Origin: Branchiostoma floridae
Taxonomy: Eukaryota > Chordata > Leptocardii > Amphioxiformes > Branchiostomatidae
DNA: 64,000 nucleotides
Reading direction: 5' to 3'
Assembly: GCF_000003815.2 (NCBI RefSeq)
Contig: NC_049988.1
Location: 11,976,521-12,040,520, forward strand
This document shows, one piece after another, positions 34,709 through 47,258 of the stretch (position 1 is its first letter; the number at the start of each line of letters is the position of its first letter). The notes under the pieces are model-generated. The model worked only from the letters and a program-made list of their open reading frames with translations, did no database searches and was not told the DNA's origin. The position numbers were made by a program, and so were the translations under genes.

Positions 34709-34827
34709 ACAATGAGTCAAGCACGCAGTCTTTCTAATCACTTTGTTGATTAACGTCTTTTAGATACTGACCTAAGTTATGACGAACAGTTTACGACAAA
34801 CAAACACGATGAGAAGTAGGAACCGAC

Positions 34828-35175
34828 CTGCATGAAGTAGTTGACAAACTTGCACATGAAGAGTCCGTAGTTCCAGCTCGTCGTGGTGAAGCCAGCAGCG
34901 GTGAAGGGAACACAGCACAGCAAGAACGACACGTCTGTCACCGCCAAGTTCACGATGTAGTAGTTGGTCACTGACTTCATCTGGTCATACTTCCACACCA
35001 CGTAGATGACCAGCAAGTTCCCCATCAAGCCGACCACGCAGATCAAACCGAAGACGATCGGCCCTGCAATGGCCTCGGCGCCGAGGGGAGACCCACCCGT
35101 GTCCGGTAAAGACTTAACGTCGCTGATGTCATCTTCTGGGACCGTGGAATTCTCCCACGTTGTGTTGTTAGCCAT
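34828..35175 (-). CDS. Kisspeptin/GPR54-like receptor, exon 1 (N-terminus to TM3 start)
   Basis: This exon encodes residues 1-116 of a complete 387-residue class A (rhodopsin-like) G-protein-coupled receptor made of four exons (34828-35175, 18423-18558, 17789-17926, 16796-17337) whose phases join without a stop. Visible features are N-glycosylation sites (NNTT, ENST), TM1 with GLMGNLLVIYV, TM2 with NLAVTDVSFLLCCVPFTA, and Cys108 before FVNYFMQ at TM3. The string NLA.TDV.FLLCCVPFTA and CKFVNY..QV are strikingly close to the kisspeptin receptor family; galanin and allatostatin A receptors are the nearest alternatives. Family members couple mainly to Gq and bind RF/RY-amide peptides. I chose Met at 35175; an upstream in-frame Met at 35238 would add 21 residues without membrane features. 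Confidence 0.9.
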
Positions 35176-35770
35176 GGTTAGACCGTGAACACTTGCAGCA
35201 CTGTACGGTAGAAACAGAATCGTGCTATCATCGATCAAGTCATAGTGTTGGCAGTCACCTAAATAGTGGGGGAATTTCGAGAGGTTTCCCAGCTGTATGG
35301 GTGAAGAAACAGCTTGTCAGCTCCGGCCAGAACCAGTACGTATACGCCCAGGAAAACATCACAAGCAAGTGGCAAGAGCTGGCGCAACGGTAGAGATTCT
35401 CTAAGGGTCACGTGACGGGGGAGCCAGCACCATCTCATCATCAATTGATTTATCATACAGGTAGTTAGGCCTAATGCCATGTCGATTTGATTATATGGAT
35501 GACATCTTCTGGGAACCCAAAAACTGATGCGAGCGTGCGAATAAAAAAATAATATGTTTGACTAAAATAGTTACCTTCACTTCAGCATGAAATCTAAGTG
35601 TTGAGAAAGGTTGAACAATGACGGAACACAACTTTTCGGTAAGAGCGACGGAATCTTTGCTTGTATTATGATTAGATTATAACATTGGAAATGCATTTCA
35701 GTTTCACATTGTTAAACAGTTGGCTCACTTCGGCCAAAATCTAAAAAAAAACTACATTTTTCATAGGCCT
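35176..35770. other. 5' flank of the receptor gene
   Basis: No other gene is seen. A promoter and 5' UTR should lie here, but I see no clear TATA box or other motif that decides the start. Confidence 0.35.
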
Positions 35771-35771
35771 T

Positions 35772-36017
35772 AAGTATCTCACTGTACTTGGGGCACCGGT
35801 TGTGCTATTTTCGCCGATTTTTCATAATATAGGTTTTGTGTAATACGTAAAAGTATGGCTTGGAAGAAGAAAAAGAACTTTCTTGCAACGGGTACAATGT
35901 ATGACAATCTGTGTATACAATACGCAAAACATTCGTTCTTTATCTTTGAAATTCGTTAAGTATCTTTCGAACCCCGCAGTGCCGCACCGGTGCCCCAAGT
36001 GCAATGAGATACTACCA
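35772..36017. mobile_element. MITE with TIR TATCTC...GGGGCACCGGT
   Basis: tatctcactgtacttggggc with accggt on the left and accggtgccccaagtgcaat with gagata on the right are inverted complements around 170 bp of AT-rich DNA. TA dinucleotides sit at both outer ends, so a Tc1/mariner-type insertion is possible. Confidence 0.75.
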
Positions 36018-36022
36018 TCTTT

Positions 36023-36570
36023 ACTAGTCTCCAAGCAGACCCTACGGTGGCTTAGAGATAGTATTAAAGGTGGCCAAGGAGTATAACCGGCTCCGGTCCG
36101 TTTAACTCCCTTTGGCCGACTATCTCCCTTTGGCCAGCTTTGATACTACTGTAAATGCAGAAATGTTCGGAGTGGATAAATGTTCGCGGTTTTCGCTGCG
36201 GACGCCTCACCGCGAATTTAAAACCACCGCGAACATTTTTCCATAACAGTAAGAGATTACAGCGCATGGTGCTACCGCGAAATTAAAACCACCGCGAAAT
36301 AAAAAGTCTATTTTCCGGCTACCGCGAAATTAAATACATTTACAGTATCTCTAAGGCACCGTAGGGCTAGACTCCTGGATGGGGCAGAAACTCACTATCA
36401 CGGAAAACTCGCTAGATATCACGGCAAACTCCCTTCCTCAACAAACTCCCTTTCCTGGCACAATAGTCATAGCCAACGTTGAAAATCGGGGACCAACGCC
36501 CCCCCCCCCCCCAAAAAAAAACAAGACTGCAAGGGAGTCTACCGTAGGGTCTGCTTGGAGACTACATCTT
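36023..36570. mobile_element. Foldback of the TCTCCAAGCAGA family, with a nested MITE
   Basis: Left end tagtctccaagcagacccta with cggtgg and right end accgtagggtctgcttggag with actac are inverted complements about 500 bp apart. A second partial arm (ctctaaggcaccgtaggg) lies at 36349. The interior contains the element at 36146-36350. Related arms occur at 60.07-60.24 and 60.30-60.44 kb. Confidence 0.75.
36146..36350. mobile_element. Nested MITE (tactgtaaatgca type)
   Basis: The ends tactgtaaatgcagaaatgt and aaatacatttacagta are inverted. The interior repeats taccgcgaaattaaa and ccaccgcgaa in both orientations. It lies within the TCTCCAAGCAGA foldback. Confidence 0.75.
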
Positions 36571-36579
36571 TACCGAGAT

Positions 36580-39470
36580 CTTCCCAGGGATCGTCAGCGG
36601 ACACGTCTCTGCACTGATCTGTTCACTGTGAGGGCATGTGGGAGCGATGTGATTGACAGCTTTGTCAGGCTACACCTTCTGATTTCGGAAACTTAACCTG
36701 ACCGGGTCACCGATGTGAAGTGAGGGATTTTGGAATCGTACCCATAAAAAGACGATGAAGGACGGCTCTCTCTAAATAGAGTCAACCAAGACTGGATATC
36801 TATTTTAAGCGGATTGTGCTGCATTACGCCTGCTGTGTACACATCTCGGAACAAGAGTTCAGAGACTTCATACCTCCGCGAGATATAGGACCTCACTCAA
36901 GTTCTTGTAGTATGTTGTCTCATTGATTATGCAAATAAGGTGGCAATTAGCATACTTGATATTGGTTGTGGTCTTCTCTACCCAATTTACATACGTTGTA
37001 TGTGTGAAGGTCCTAACATTTGGCAGAATTCTGTTTTAATATTTCATCATTGATTATGCAAATGGTTTCTTTTTCAAAAATCTACGCACGTCTATACACA
37101 TCTATCACTAAGGAATTAACTGAAGGCATATCGATTATTCGAATTCCAAAGGGCATAGACGCTAACTGCAATTAACAAGTATAATCATTTACGTCTCGCC
37201 TGCCATGAAAAATTCGATGTTCAAAGCATTGAAATCCTATCATGAAAAAACAACAACTGGAATTGCAGTATTTCATTACCGATTTTACAAAGGTATCCCT
37301 ATCTTTTCATAATTTTTCTGTACATCTAAGTCTATAATTTTGTCTGCATCTATGTCTGAGCTACCTCCCTAAAAGCATTACAATCTGTGTCGTTACTTTC
37401 TTCAGTTACAGAAAGACTCTGAAATATTTTAACAGAAATGTCCATATATATGAATCGTATATCCCTTTTTTCAGTCACGAATCCAAAAGATCAAAGCCAC
37501 AACATTTACAGGGCATAAGGTACAAAATGCAATATGTAATAAATCACCTAGCCTGATTAAATCTCGCAGCCCGCCAAACATTCGCCGGCCAGTTACAGTA
37601 CCCGAACAGCAGAGATTGTGTTACATAGACTAGCAAATCCACCAGGGGATTCATAATCGACCTTCAGTTTCGTCTTACCAAGATCTACTCACACATCAAA
37701 TATCATCACAGTGTATCCATATTATCTAAAATTATCAGAAGGCAGAACAAACAAACAAACAGACAAACAAACAAACAAACAGAAAATGCACACACAAACG
37801 GAAAAACAGATAAACTGACACAGTAACAAACAGACATATACCATCGTTATGTAATCATAGCGTGAAAGGAATAATAGATGATATCAAGAGACAGTTTCCA
37901 TTGTGTGCGTGTTTTCCCTCAACGTCAAATGAAATCTAAGTTGTCGTCCAAGGACGTTGCTGCCAAACTGGATATCTGAACCAGATGTAACCCACTACTC
38001 TTCGCACGAGTTGGTGATAAAGTTGTCTGGTGTGGTAAATGTACGTCCGCGACCCTTTCCTCTTATAGGTAAGCCTCGTGACCTTTGCAGTTTACTTCTC
38101 CACTAAACCACTAAATCCGCCTAGCTAAGTTTCGTCCTGGCGTTTTACTTTGCAGTCCTGTTTTCTTAGACTTAAATTGAAACCATGTTTTAGAGTGGAT
38201 TTTGGCAGCAGTGTTGTCAGACACTTCAAGAAGATTTGTCTAATGGTCGTGAGAAAGTGCAGATGTGAGCGAAAAGGTATAAAGATGTCTGCCAGTAAAT
38301 TCCATAACGTGATCCTTGCGTTTGACCCACATAAACGTCGCAACAAAAATGGCACTTAGATGGGTAGTGAGGAGGAGGCTGAACTTGCTAAGTGTCATTG
38401 AACTTCCAACGCGAAGTTGGCCGGAAGCGGAAATGAGATCAACCAATATTAGTTTCTGGTATCAATCTGGTATCCTCCTCTGATTTCTCTCCGTTGTAGC
38501 CATTTTCGAACCAGGTATAATGGGCATGGAAACATGTTTTGTGGCTTACAGCCTTACAGGTCCAAGAAAATAACAACAGCGAAGTAGAGGAGAGTTTATT
38601 TTACCGAGCTTCTACAGTCAAACTTGGTCTAAAACAGAGGCAGTTGTTTACATGAAGACAGGATTTTAAAACGCCAATGGACGTCGGATACCCCACCAAA
38701 CAGAATCCTTTGTTGTGAAATTGACCATTGTTTTGAGTATCATCTATACAATGTACCTGTACATCGATTTGTGTACAGGTACCCACCCCTATTCTCTATC
38801 GTTTTGATGGTTTCGTTCTCGCCCATAGGTAGGGTGGAGGGGGGTTCGAGCAGGTGCCATGTTGTGTTGATCAAGTGAGCCCCCAAGTCATGACTTACAT
38901 CCATCACGCTATATTGCGACTGTAACTCGCTGCCTCGATTGTCTCTCTATCTAGATCTATATGCTCAAGTCATCTGCAATGACATCTCAGCCGCGGTACA
39001 GTTCGACAGTTGGTTTATTCTATCATCCGGTGCAGCCTCTGTGTATCTTGGAGGTAAAAGGTGAAGAAAAATGGTGTCCAATACATATTGTGGATAGGCA
39101 ATGATTGTGGAACCACAAGTATGTGCGAGCTAGGAAAAAAATACATAATTGATGAATTATTCAACGCACGTAATGCTACTCTATCTTTGAGAATGAGCAT
39201 TGCTGAGGAACAGATCCACAAGCATCAGATGGGGTGTAGTGGTATGGAACATCCCATTCGCACACAATGATCCCAAACGACTGCGTACTGTGCACCACTG
39301 AAACCCAACACACACAGACTACATGTAATGCATTAATAAGCTGCAATGTATTCCCAAAACCACTCTATTTCTTTCCTTCTATGTCCTCCTAGCTTAGGGA
39401 AATGCCACCATAGCATGATATAATGCCTATCATTCATGTAATCTTACGCTCCCTTGATAGCAAACGGTGA
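36580..39470. other. Intergenic, no gene recognised
   Basis: Short overlapping frames at 38125-38446 and 39015-39270 show no domain. Short AAAC/AGAC repeats lie at 37745-37790. No RNA gene was recognised. Confidence 0.45.
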
Positions 39471-39474
39471 TACA

Positions 39475-40510
39475 CTGCGAAACCAATTAAAAGACAACCT
39501 ACGGATTGGCTTACCTCCTTTTTCTGTCGGTCGTCAATCAAGTGTTGATAGCCTCGGATTAAACCTTCAAGGTAGAGGGGCCACAGTGCCAGCAATAGTT
39601 CGGTTATAACTCAGCCATCTCTTCATCGGTAGACCGTTACTTCAATTACAGCAAAACCAATAATTAAAACTCAACCTAAGGATTTGCATATCTCTTTTTT
39701 TCTGTCTGTTTTCAATCACGTTTTGATAACCTAGGATTTCACCTACACGGTAGAAGGGCCTCAGTGCCGACAATAGTTCGGTTCTAACATAGCCATCGCT
39801 TCCGAGCGGTATACCGTTATTTCAATAACAGCAAAACCAATGATTAAAGCTCAACCTACGGATTTGCATATCTCTTTTTTCTGTCGGTCTTCAATAAAGT
39901 TTTGATAACCTAGGATTTCACCTACACGGTAGGGGGGCCTCAGTGCTGACAATAGTTCGGTTCTAACATAGCCATCGGTTCCGAGCGGTAGACCATTACT
40001 TCAATTACAGCAAAACCAATAATTAAGGCTCAACCTACGGATTTGCATACCTCCTTTCCTGTCGGCCTTCAGTCAAGTGTTGATAGCCTCGGATTAAATC
40101 CAACACGGTAGAGGGGCGCGATGTCGACAATAGTTCGGTTCTAACTTAGCCATCTCTTCAACGGTAGACCGTTATACAGCAAAACCAATTAAAGTTCAAA
40201 CCTATGAATTTGCATAGCTCTTATTTCTCTGCGGGCTTCAATCAAGTGTTGATAGCCTCGGATTAAACATACACAGTAGAGGGGCCTCACTATCGACAGA
40301 AGTTCGGTTCTAACACAGCCATCTCTTCAACGGTAGACCGTTACAGCAAAACCAATTAAAGATCCAACCTTTGCATTTGCTTACCTCTTTTTTCCCTTCG
40401 GTCTTCAATCAAGTGTTGATAGCCTCAGATCAAGAATCCAACATACTCGGTAGAGGGGCCTCAGTAGTTACCCAGACATCTCCTCAACCATAGACGGCTC
40501 CTTCAATCAC
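39475..40510. repeat. Satellite-like tandem array, ~175-bp unit, six copies
   Basis: gcaaaaccaat begins units near 39478, 39652, 39830, 40010, 40178 and 40345. Each contains tcaacct, gatttgcatat/acctc, tcttcaatcaagt, tgatagcct, ggattaaa, cacggtagagggg, cgacaatagttcggttctaa and cggtagaccgtta. Units have diverged by substitutions and short indels. Confidence 0.92.
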
Positions 40511-42230
40511 TACACACTGCGACCCACTTTCGGAATGACCTTGCGAGAGGTGAACGTCTGGGTCTGGCGTCCAGCACAGATAAGCAACTGTTAATGATAA
40601 CCCGGTACTGCTTTATAGTTCGACCAGTGTTCAAAGTCCGTGGATGGGAGCGCACACAAGCACATGCGAGGCGTCTGGGGGATATCCTCTGGTAACCTGG
40701 TTATGTCAGTTGAAGACGTCCATCTAGTATGATCTATAGGCAGCTTATCTAGGCGATAATCCCTCGAGGGAAAGTTAAGTTTACTGTGTGGACCTGGGCA
40801 ATCTCCCCTTGTCATTACAGAAAATGTAATGATAATGAAACACAGGAATAGGTAACTTATTGTGTGATTTGTAAGAATTCTCCAGAGTTTTGTTTCGGAG
40901 CTCAGATGTCGATGAAGAGCTCATGCATCATTCAAACCTCGTCACGACGTCAGGCAGATGTTTGACTTCGCCGCTGCGACCTATTTTCGGCAGAAGTGTT
41001 TATTTTTCTCCAGTGGACGCGATGCGCAGTTAGGGTCGGGGAAGCACATGCTCTGTAAGATTAGTCCATCCCTTTATCCGGATTAGGGCAGATGGCTGCG
41101 CCTTTTGAAGAAGCTGCCAATGTAAAGCTGTGGTATCCATCGCTCGGGGCTACGGCATCAAAGGTGGAATCATCTTTTAAGATATAACGCAAGTTCACCT
41201 TTATTCGCGGGGTAACCTTTATCCGTTGTTTTAAGTTAAAGACTAGGGTATTTAGGCATATCAAGTCGACGGACAGTGTTTTCAAACTGCAATACCAATA
41301 AAAAAAGCAATTTGAAACCACTGTTCATCGAGGTGATATCCCTAAATTCCCTGTTTGTAAGCAGAACGGATATAGGTTACATCGCGGATAATGGTGAACT
41401 AGCGATACAACTTTTTCACGCGGCGGACATAACAGAACAAAAAAGAGGTCATCAAGGCAAACAAAAATAGTCATAGACTCATATCCCATTCTATTTTGTC
41501 ACAAACTATACTAATATTCTAGATATAAGATCAAATAATAAATACTATAAGTAGTGTTATGCACAAAAAAAATATAGCAATTTAGAGCAGCGCAGAGAGG
41601 CAAAATAAAACCATGATAATTCAAATAATTTGACAGACATGCAACCATTGGTCGATTTGCTAATTACCATGCTCTCATTGGTTGAACTGCTAATTATGAA
41701 AGACAGTCTTTTGTTTGAAACATTGGCCTTGTTTTCGATCTGTCAAGTTCGCTAAATGAGAAAGGTGTATAATCATCTTGTGCGTAGTGCAACAATTATC
41801 CCTAAGTTCAACTGGATGAAAACGGAGATTTACTTCCGGACTTTTCGAGTGACATCCATCACTCTTCTTCAACATCACTAGAATGTACATCTAACTAAAA
41901 AAAACGGTCGAACATGTAAGGGTCGTATGTAAATGTCACTCATATGTACATATTGTATTCACATTTTAGATACATGTACTTGCCACAGCGGACGAAATAA
42001 AAAAATAGCATTCTTAGGACATGACAACTAGAGTATCTAAGAACTCAGGATCGGCGATATGTTAAGACTTGACCACGGTCCACTGCGCACGGATGTACGC
42101 ATTGATGTTGAACTTCAGCAGCATGGATTACTCTGAAGAAAAGAGCGTTGAATATTGGTATTTGACCCCCTTAGTGAAGTACCTAATGAACTTCAGTAAG
42201 CTACATTGATGATTCTGTTACACAGGGCAG
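40511..42230. other. Intergenic, no gene recognised
   Basis: Short frames without domains. No clear repeat or RNA gene. Confidence 0.4.
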
Positions 42231-42236
42231 GATAGG

Positions 42237-42560
42237 TAGACTCAAAAGATATTTCTCTTTCCAACGAAAGCTCAATACACCATGATATAGAATCGTAGAC
42301 TCTATTCCAATGTAGAGACATCGTAGTGAATGAGCACTTACGAATTCCCCGTACTCACTGTATAATCAGCACTTGTTGAGTTTTCCTACAATATCTTTTA
42401 TGTAGACTCAAAAGAAATTCCTCCCTTTCACAAAAGCTTCATACACCATGAAATAGAATCAAAGACCCTATTCCAATGTAGAGACATCGCGGTGAACGGG
42501 CACTTACGAATTCCCCGAACTCACTGTATATTCAGCACTTGTTGAGTTTTGCTACAATAT
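42237..42560. repeat. Tandem duplication, ~164-bp period
   Basis: gtagactcaaaaga begins copies at 42237 and 42401. Both continue with caatacaccatgatatagaa-like sequence, ctattccaatgtagagacat, gcacttacgaattcccc and tcagcacttgttgagtttt. Confidence 0.9.
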
Positions 42561-42829
42561 CCTTTCCCAAAGTAGACTTTCGCGATTCTCTTCTGTTGCA
42601 ACATTCTTTTCTGTTTACTAACAATGTTACCCCTTTTCCCCAAAAGTTTGGGTCGGTATATCGTCAAAGCATGCTAGTTCTAAGTGTTATTCATTGTGGG
42701 CATCCACTTCTGCACAACCCATATTTTAACATGCCCACAACTGTGGACCCTTTCATCCATATTTTCAACCTGGGTAACTAGGTGAGGGAAGGGCCCTTTC
42801 AGTTCTAGAAGCATCTATATTTATTTCTG

Positions 42830-43574
42830 TAATCTTTATCCAGGGTGGTCCAAGCTCAGTGCTCTTGCACTGCTTTTCAGTGGAGCCCTGCGTGTTACAT
42901 AAAAAGAAATTAAACATATTCATCACAAACATAGGCAAACATAAATAGACAGCAATAAATGAAATGATTAAATAACAATGGTAATGAAACTGATGTAAAC
43001 AATAATACTAATCATAACAATAGATGCTGCTAGTGATGATGATATCAATACAAATGATGAATAAAAATAATGGTACGAAACTAAAGAAAACAATAATGAT
43101 AATAACAAAATAAATACTATCAAGTTGTCATTTTCATTGGGTGGTCAGAGGTCAGGCTAGCCAAGCCCTGCATTTGGTTTTAAAGGTAGATTTTGATGTG
43201 CAGGTCTTTACAGATGGTGGAAGACTGTTCCATGCAGTAATACCTCTATAAGAGAACTTGCGCTTTCCACATTCTAGCCGTACAAGTGGCAGTTTCAGGG
43301 ATAGATTCTGACTGTGCCGGGTGGGATAGCTGTGAGAGTCAGACGTCCTTTGAAAACTATTGATGTAATCAGGAAGTTCATTGTTAACTGCCTTGTACAT
43401 TGATTGTAGCAGGTGCAAGTTTCTCCTGGATGTTAAGGTTTTCCAGCCCAAGGCAGATAGCTCATCAACGCCACATATTGAATTGAAGATGACATTTTCT
43501 TTGCACTTGTTATCGTTTAGGCCGGAAGGAGGTAGGCTCTTATCTGTGACCCGGATCACTGGTGAATATTGCAC
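42830..43574 (-). mobile_element. LINE ORF2 C-terminal fragment and 3' UTR (CR1/Jockey-like)
   Basis: The minus-strand frame at 43152-43574 encodes LGWKTLTSRRNLHLLQSMYK, then NELPDYINSF, SHSYPTRHSQNL, CGKRKFSYRGITAWNSLPPSV. This is the characteristic post-RT C-terminus of CR1/Jockey/L2-type elements. Downstream on that strand comes an AT-rich stretch with (AAT)-like repeats and then a tail reading gggctccactgaaaagcagt and gagcttggaccaccctggat, ending near 42830. The frame is open for 140 codons, so the copy may be relatively young, but the rest of ORF2 is absent. Confidence 0.85.
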
Positions 43575-43599
43575 GTGGCGTCTTCATGTCTGAAGTAAT

Positions 43600-44920
43600 C
43601 GTTACATGCAGAGTGTTTTCATACATTTCACTCAAAAGTTTTCAAACATTTTATTTAACAACGGAAAGAATGCGTACTGGATATGACTCGATATGGATAT
43701 GAAAATTGTGAAAAATAGTCATATGAAATAGGAATGTTTTATTCTTAGATAGCCAGGAGGAATTTACCCACCGATTTCTGGAGACTTGGAGGACTGAGAC
43801 ACTTAGAGGGAGTCAGGCAGTTATTTTTCCGTGGGAACCTGCTAAATCGACTCGATAAGGTAATCTGTTGAAAGGAAATAAATGCAAGTCACGGGGGGGG
43901 GGGGGGGGTGAATCAGACACAGAGGCTCTCTTTATTTGTTTTCCTATTATTGATATGTAGTTGAGAAATTTTGGTAGAAAAGTGCCCCTGGTGCTTATAA
44001 TAATACGGATCTATGAGAATTGCCAGAAGCACTGAGTGAAATGTTGAAACATTCAAATCTTAACGGTCAGTGTAACCGTCTGCACCAATCAGAAAGTGTT
44101 TCTTCCCCTGGCGTATCCCGGTTCAATATCATTCGTCCGTTCGTTCACCTTTGTGTGACGTGAACCATGTTTTAGAACGAGACATGCAGCTTCAATTTCC
44201 GCTTTTCAAATAGAGCTTCTGCAAAGATTCATAGCGGGGGGAGAAGGTCTTTATTGGACCATTCTTCTTCATCTTGAACAGGAAAATATAGTAGATGCGA
44301 GCAGCGTCCGCCCGCTGTGAATTGGCAAGCCTCCAATCAACAATCCAAGGAAAAATATTTATCATTTTCAGACTTGCCACTTGTTTTATGTCTAGTTGAA
44401 GTTCAAGGTAATGGGAACTAGCTGTAAAAGTTGTCTTTCGTTTTTTTGGGCCAGGGCAGATTTTAGGGTAAAATTGCCGTTAAGATTTGGAAAACAACTC
44501 GAAATAGTAACCCGACGATGAATTTAAATATCATAACACATAGAAGAGACTTGATGTTATTTTCACATGTGCAACCATTGAATTTGGGATCACTTAGCCG
44601 TGTCAACTAATTGGGCTTGTGGTATGCAGGACTGGTGTGGGTCTTTAAAATTTCACTTGTCGATTTAGGTAGGTATCAACTCTCTTTGCATAGTTCTCGA
44701 GAGACACCGCAGGGTTTGATATGTTGAAACAGATGCAATTCTGAAATGACTAATGTAGATATGTTGCAGAAGGCGAGGGGGCATCGAACGTAATTTGCAG
44801 ACCATCCTACAGCGCCACCTTGTGACACTAGTTGCAAATTCAGGAGTACGCCATCGTCAAGGTAGCCGGGCCACATGCATTTACAGTAGCAGAACACAGT
44901 ATTTAGCAGCGAACCCCGGC
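43600..44920. other. Intergenic, no gene recognised
   Basis: Contains a run of 16 G at 43893-43908. No gene or clear element was recognised. Confidence 0.45.
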
Positions 44921-44924
44921 GGTT

Positions 44925-45110
44925 CATGACGCGGGTATCTGTATCTGTATCTATATAGCCGGTATAACCGCCGTTCGGCGTAACACACCAGCGGGTACAT
45001 AAAGTTGTACGGATAAACTTGTTAAGGAGACACTGAGGTAAAAAGCCTTATTTGAGGGGCAGCCAGATATAACCTGTGCTGCGTGATCAAGGAAGGTGTC
45101 GACTCTGAGA
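44925..45110 (-). mobile_element. LINE 3' tail
   Basis: On the minus strand this reads ctggtgtgttacgccgaacg, ggttataccgg, then (AGATAC)n, matching the tail after the ORF2 fragment at 27.9 kb. The hairpin-like gccgaacggc core is shared. No coding part remains. Confidence 0.7.
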
Positions 45111-46471
45111 CTGTATGATTTGGACTGTGAAAGTTTTCTATTTCGTGTATAAATGCGCCCTATTACGCAACTGCCCTTCTAGTGTGAGCCGGCTGCAGCT
45201 ATGTGACCCCGCAGAGCGGCGTTTCAGAGTTGTCGTGAGAAGGCGATGCGCCGACAGGATTTTTTTTTTGTTTTTCAATATTTTGTGGCTTGTACCCTGA
45301 AATCGAACATATCCGTTTTTTGGTATTTCTAAAGTGCACCCTACTATATTTTCCGCGTCGAAGCCAGTCACCTTGAAGCCCTTAACTATAGAAATCCCCA
45401 TAGGCCGAAAACTGTGTTCTGCTAACTTTAGGTGACTGCTATTTAGGGAAAACATTCTATAGTCTAAACAATAGGCTTTCATCGTATCATAGCGTTTTTA
45501 CTTTTTCTCAATAATCTGATTGTTTCGAATTCGAAGATCGTTCCCATCAATGTAATACTCTGACCACAAATATGACCATATGATGATTTATTTGGTATAA
45601 CAGTTTTGATCATGACTTACACTAAGAATTGTTTTAAATTGCGATAACCTTCTAAGAAATGTTGAAAACTTGTGTACATACTTTAGAGGCGTGTCTATGA
45701 TCTAATGTATTTGAATTGTTGCGGCATACTGGCATAGTAGTCCTGATTACGTGAATGTTGGAAGACCTATTTTTGGTCTAAATGTTTTTCTTATATCGGT
45801 TCTAAACCATCATCAGCAACAGGTTATATGTAGTTAATTCTTTTGACAATGTTACCCTATACTTTATAACAGTCAATGAAACTATATTGAACCCATAGCT
45901 GCTGCATATACTTGCATTTCATATAGCTTTACATAGAGGGCGTCCAACTCTTGTTTCGCTGCCACACGTCTAGCACTTCTACGCATGTGTTCACGACATA
46001 TCATATCTAATAGTCTATTTCAAAAGGAGGTAGAATAGGGGTTGCTGGTACTATAGAGCAAATCTATTTAATTTACAAATATAATTTATATTGGCCTCTC
46101 ATTACGTCTATTCATGGTTATTTACAAGGACTTTGTAGACCATTTCATCAATGGATGATAAAGATTCCAGTCTTTTCGTAAGAGTTGCGTTATAAATAAT
46201 AGAACCTATAGTGCATTATATTAGACACTGGATATATAGATGGTTTCGCCAACTAGAGTTAATGAAAGTTCCAGCTCATATGTAAGCTCATATCTACAAG
46301 GTATCCGATCCATCAAAGTGAAATACTATGTCCATCTAAGCAGACATTGTAGGATATTTCATTGTGAAAAGTCTACGCAGCCAGGAAGGAAAAAAGGCTT
46401 CCGAACAACGTAGTTGTTTGTGTCGAGACTTCGCCACTGTGATGCCGTGTGAACCGGATCCGGAAGTGACG
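45111..46471. other. 3' flank of the IGFBP-VWC gene
   Basis: AT-rich, with no other gene seen. The nearest minus-strand AATAAA I noticed is at about 45590, which would give a long 3' UTR. The true polyadenylation site is not evident. Confidence 0.35.
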
Positions 46472-46582
46472 TCACCCCGTAATGGCGTCTGGTAGGGTTG
46501 AGTCTGCGCTGTCCGGTAAGCAGACGGGACAGCACACACCTGACACGTACACGGGGTTCGCACACGACGTTGTTGGGCAGGA
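46472..46582 (-). CDS. IGFBP-VWC secreted protein, exon 6 (end of VWC2)
   Basis: 111 bp starting in phase 0 after ctgtgtttcag, encoding residues 277-312. It supplies the second half of the second VWC domain (SCPTTSC then SGVCCPVC, the CCxxC ending) and a short tail, ending in TGA at 46472-46474. The longer overlapping frames on this strand are shadows in other phases. Confidence 0.88.
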   Translation of the reverse strand, partial: SCPTTSCANPVYVSGVCCPVCLPDSADSTLPDAITG

Positions 46583-47258
46583 CTGAAACACAGTTGACAC
46601 ATTGAATACTTAAGTTAATTACGTACCTATAGCAACAAGAATACCTCTCATCACCTTTTCACTGCCCCAACAAATTTGACCAGCGTGTACTTCTTCTAGA
46701 CAGACGAAAGTTAGAAATACTTCAGCTGGTATTGAAACTTTGCTGTCTTCCAAAAGCAATGCAACACGTATGGTTGTATTGTTGCATTGTGTTCTGTTGT
46801 ATTTATTAGAAACGAAACGTTTTCATAATCAGTCGCCATTGTGATACTATGGGAATCTCTGTTGCATATTACTAAACTTTTGTTAGCATACATTTTTGCT
46901 TACATTATCTATTGTACATAGTCAAAACACGGTTACGTTCAATTCCCGTCTACATGTACATATTTGCGTTTATGTTATTGAGCTCGACAACACTGTGCAT
47001 TGAATGTTCATTGTCTTTGTATATTGTGATCTAAAAACAAAAACAAATTTGTAATAGATATAAAGATGAAGCATCACACTCGCATATATCCCTATAGTTT
47101 CAAAGTAGAACTCTTGAAATCATTTCAACCAAAAGCAAGTACTAAAGAGATGCTCCAAACAAAGAAATAAGCAAGCAAGCCGCTGAATGTCAAGGAAAGA
47201 AGCTATACATCGACATGGAGATACATGCAGAATAATGAAGTTTGGAGATAACACTTAC

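Larger units (their letters stand above)
18559..34827 (-). other. Intron 1 of the receptor gene (~16.3 kb)
   Basis: Exon 1 ends at the TM3 start (FVNYFMQ|) and exon 2 resumes with VTVQATC, matching the vertebrate kisspeptin receptor order FVNY..QVSVQATC. Everything between is intronic and repeat-rich: the tandem arrays, foldbacks, TTAA elements, LINE and SINE remnants listed separately. No other conserved exon was recognised inside it. Confidence 0.8.
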
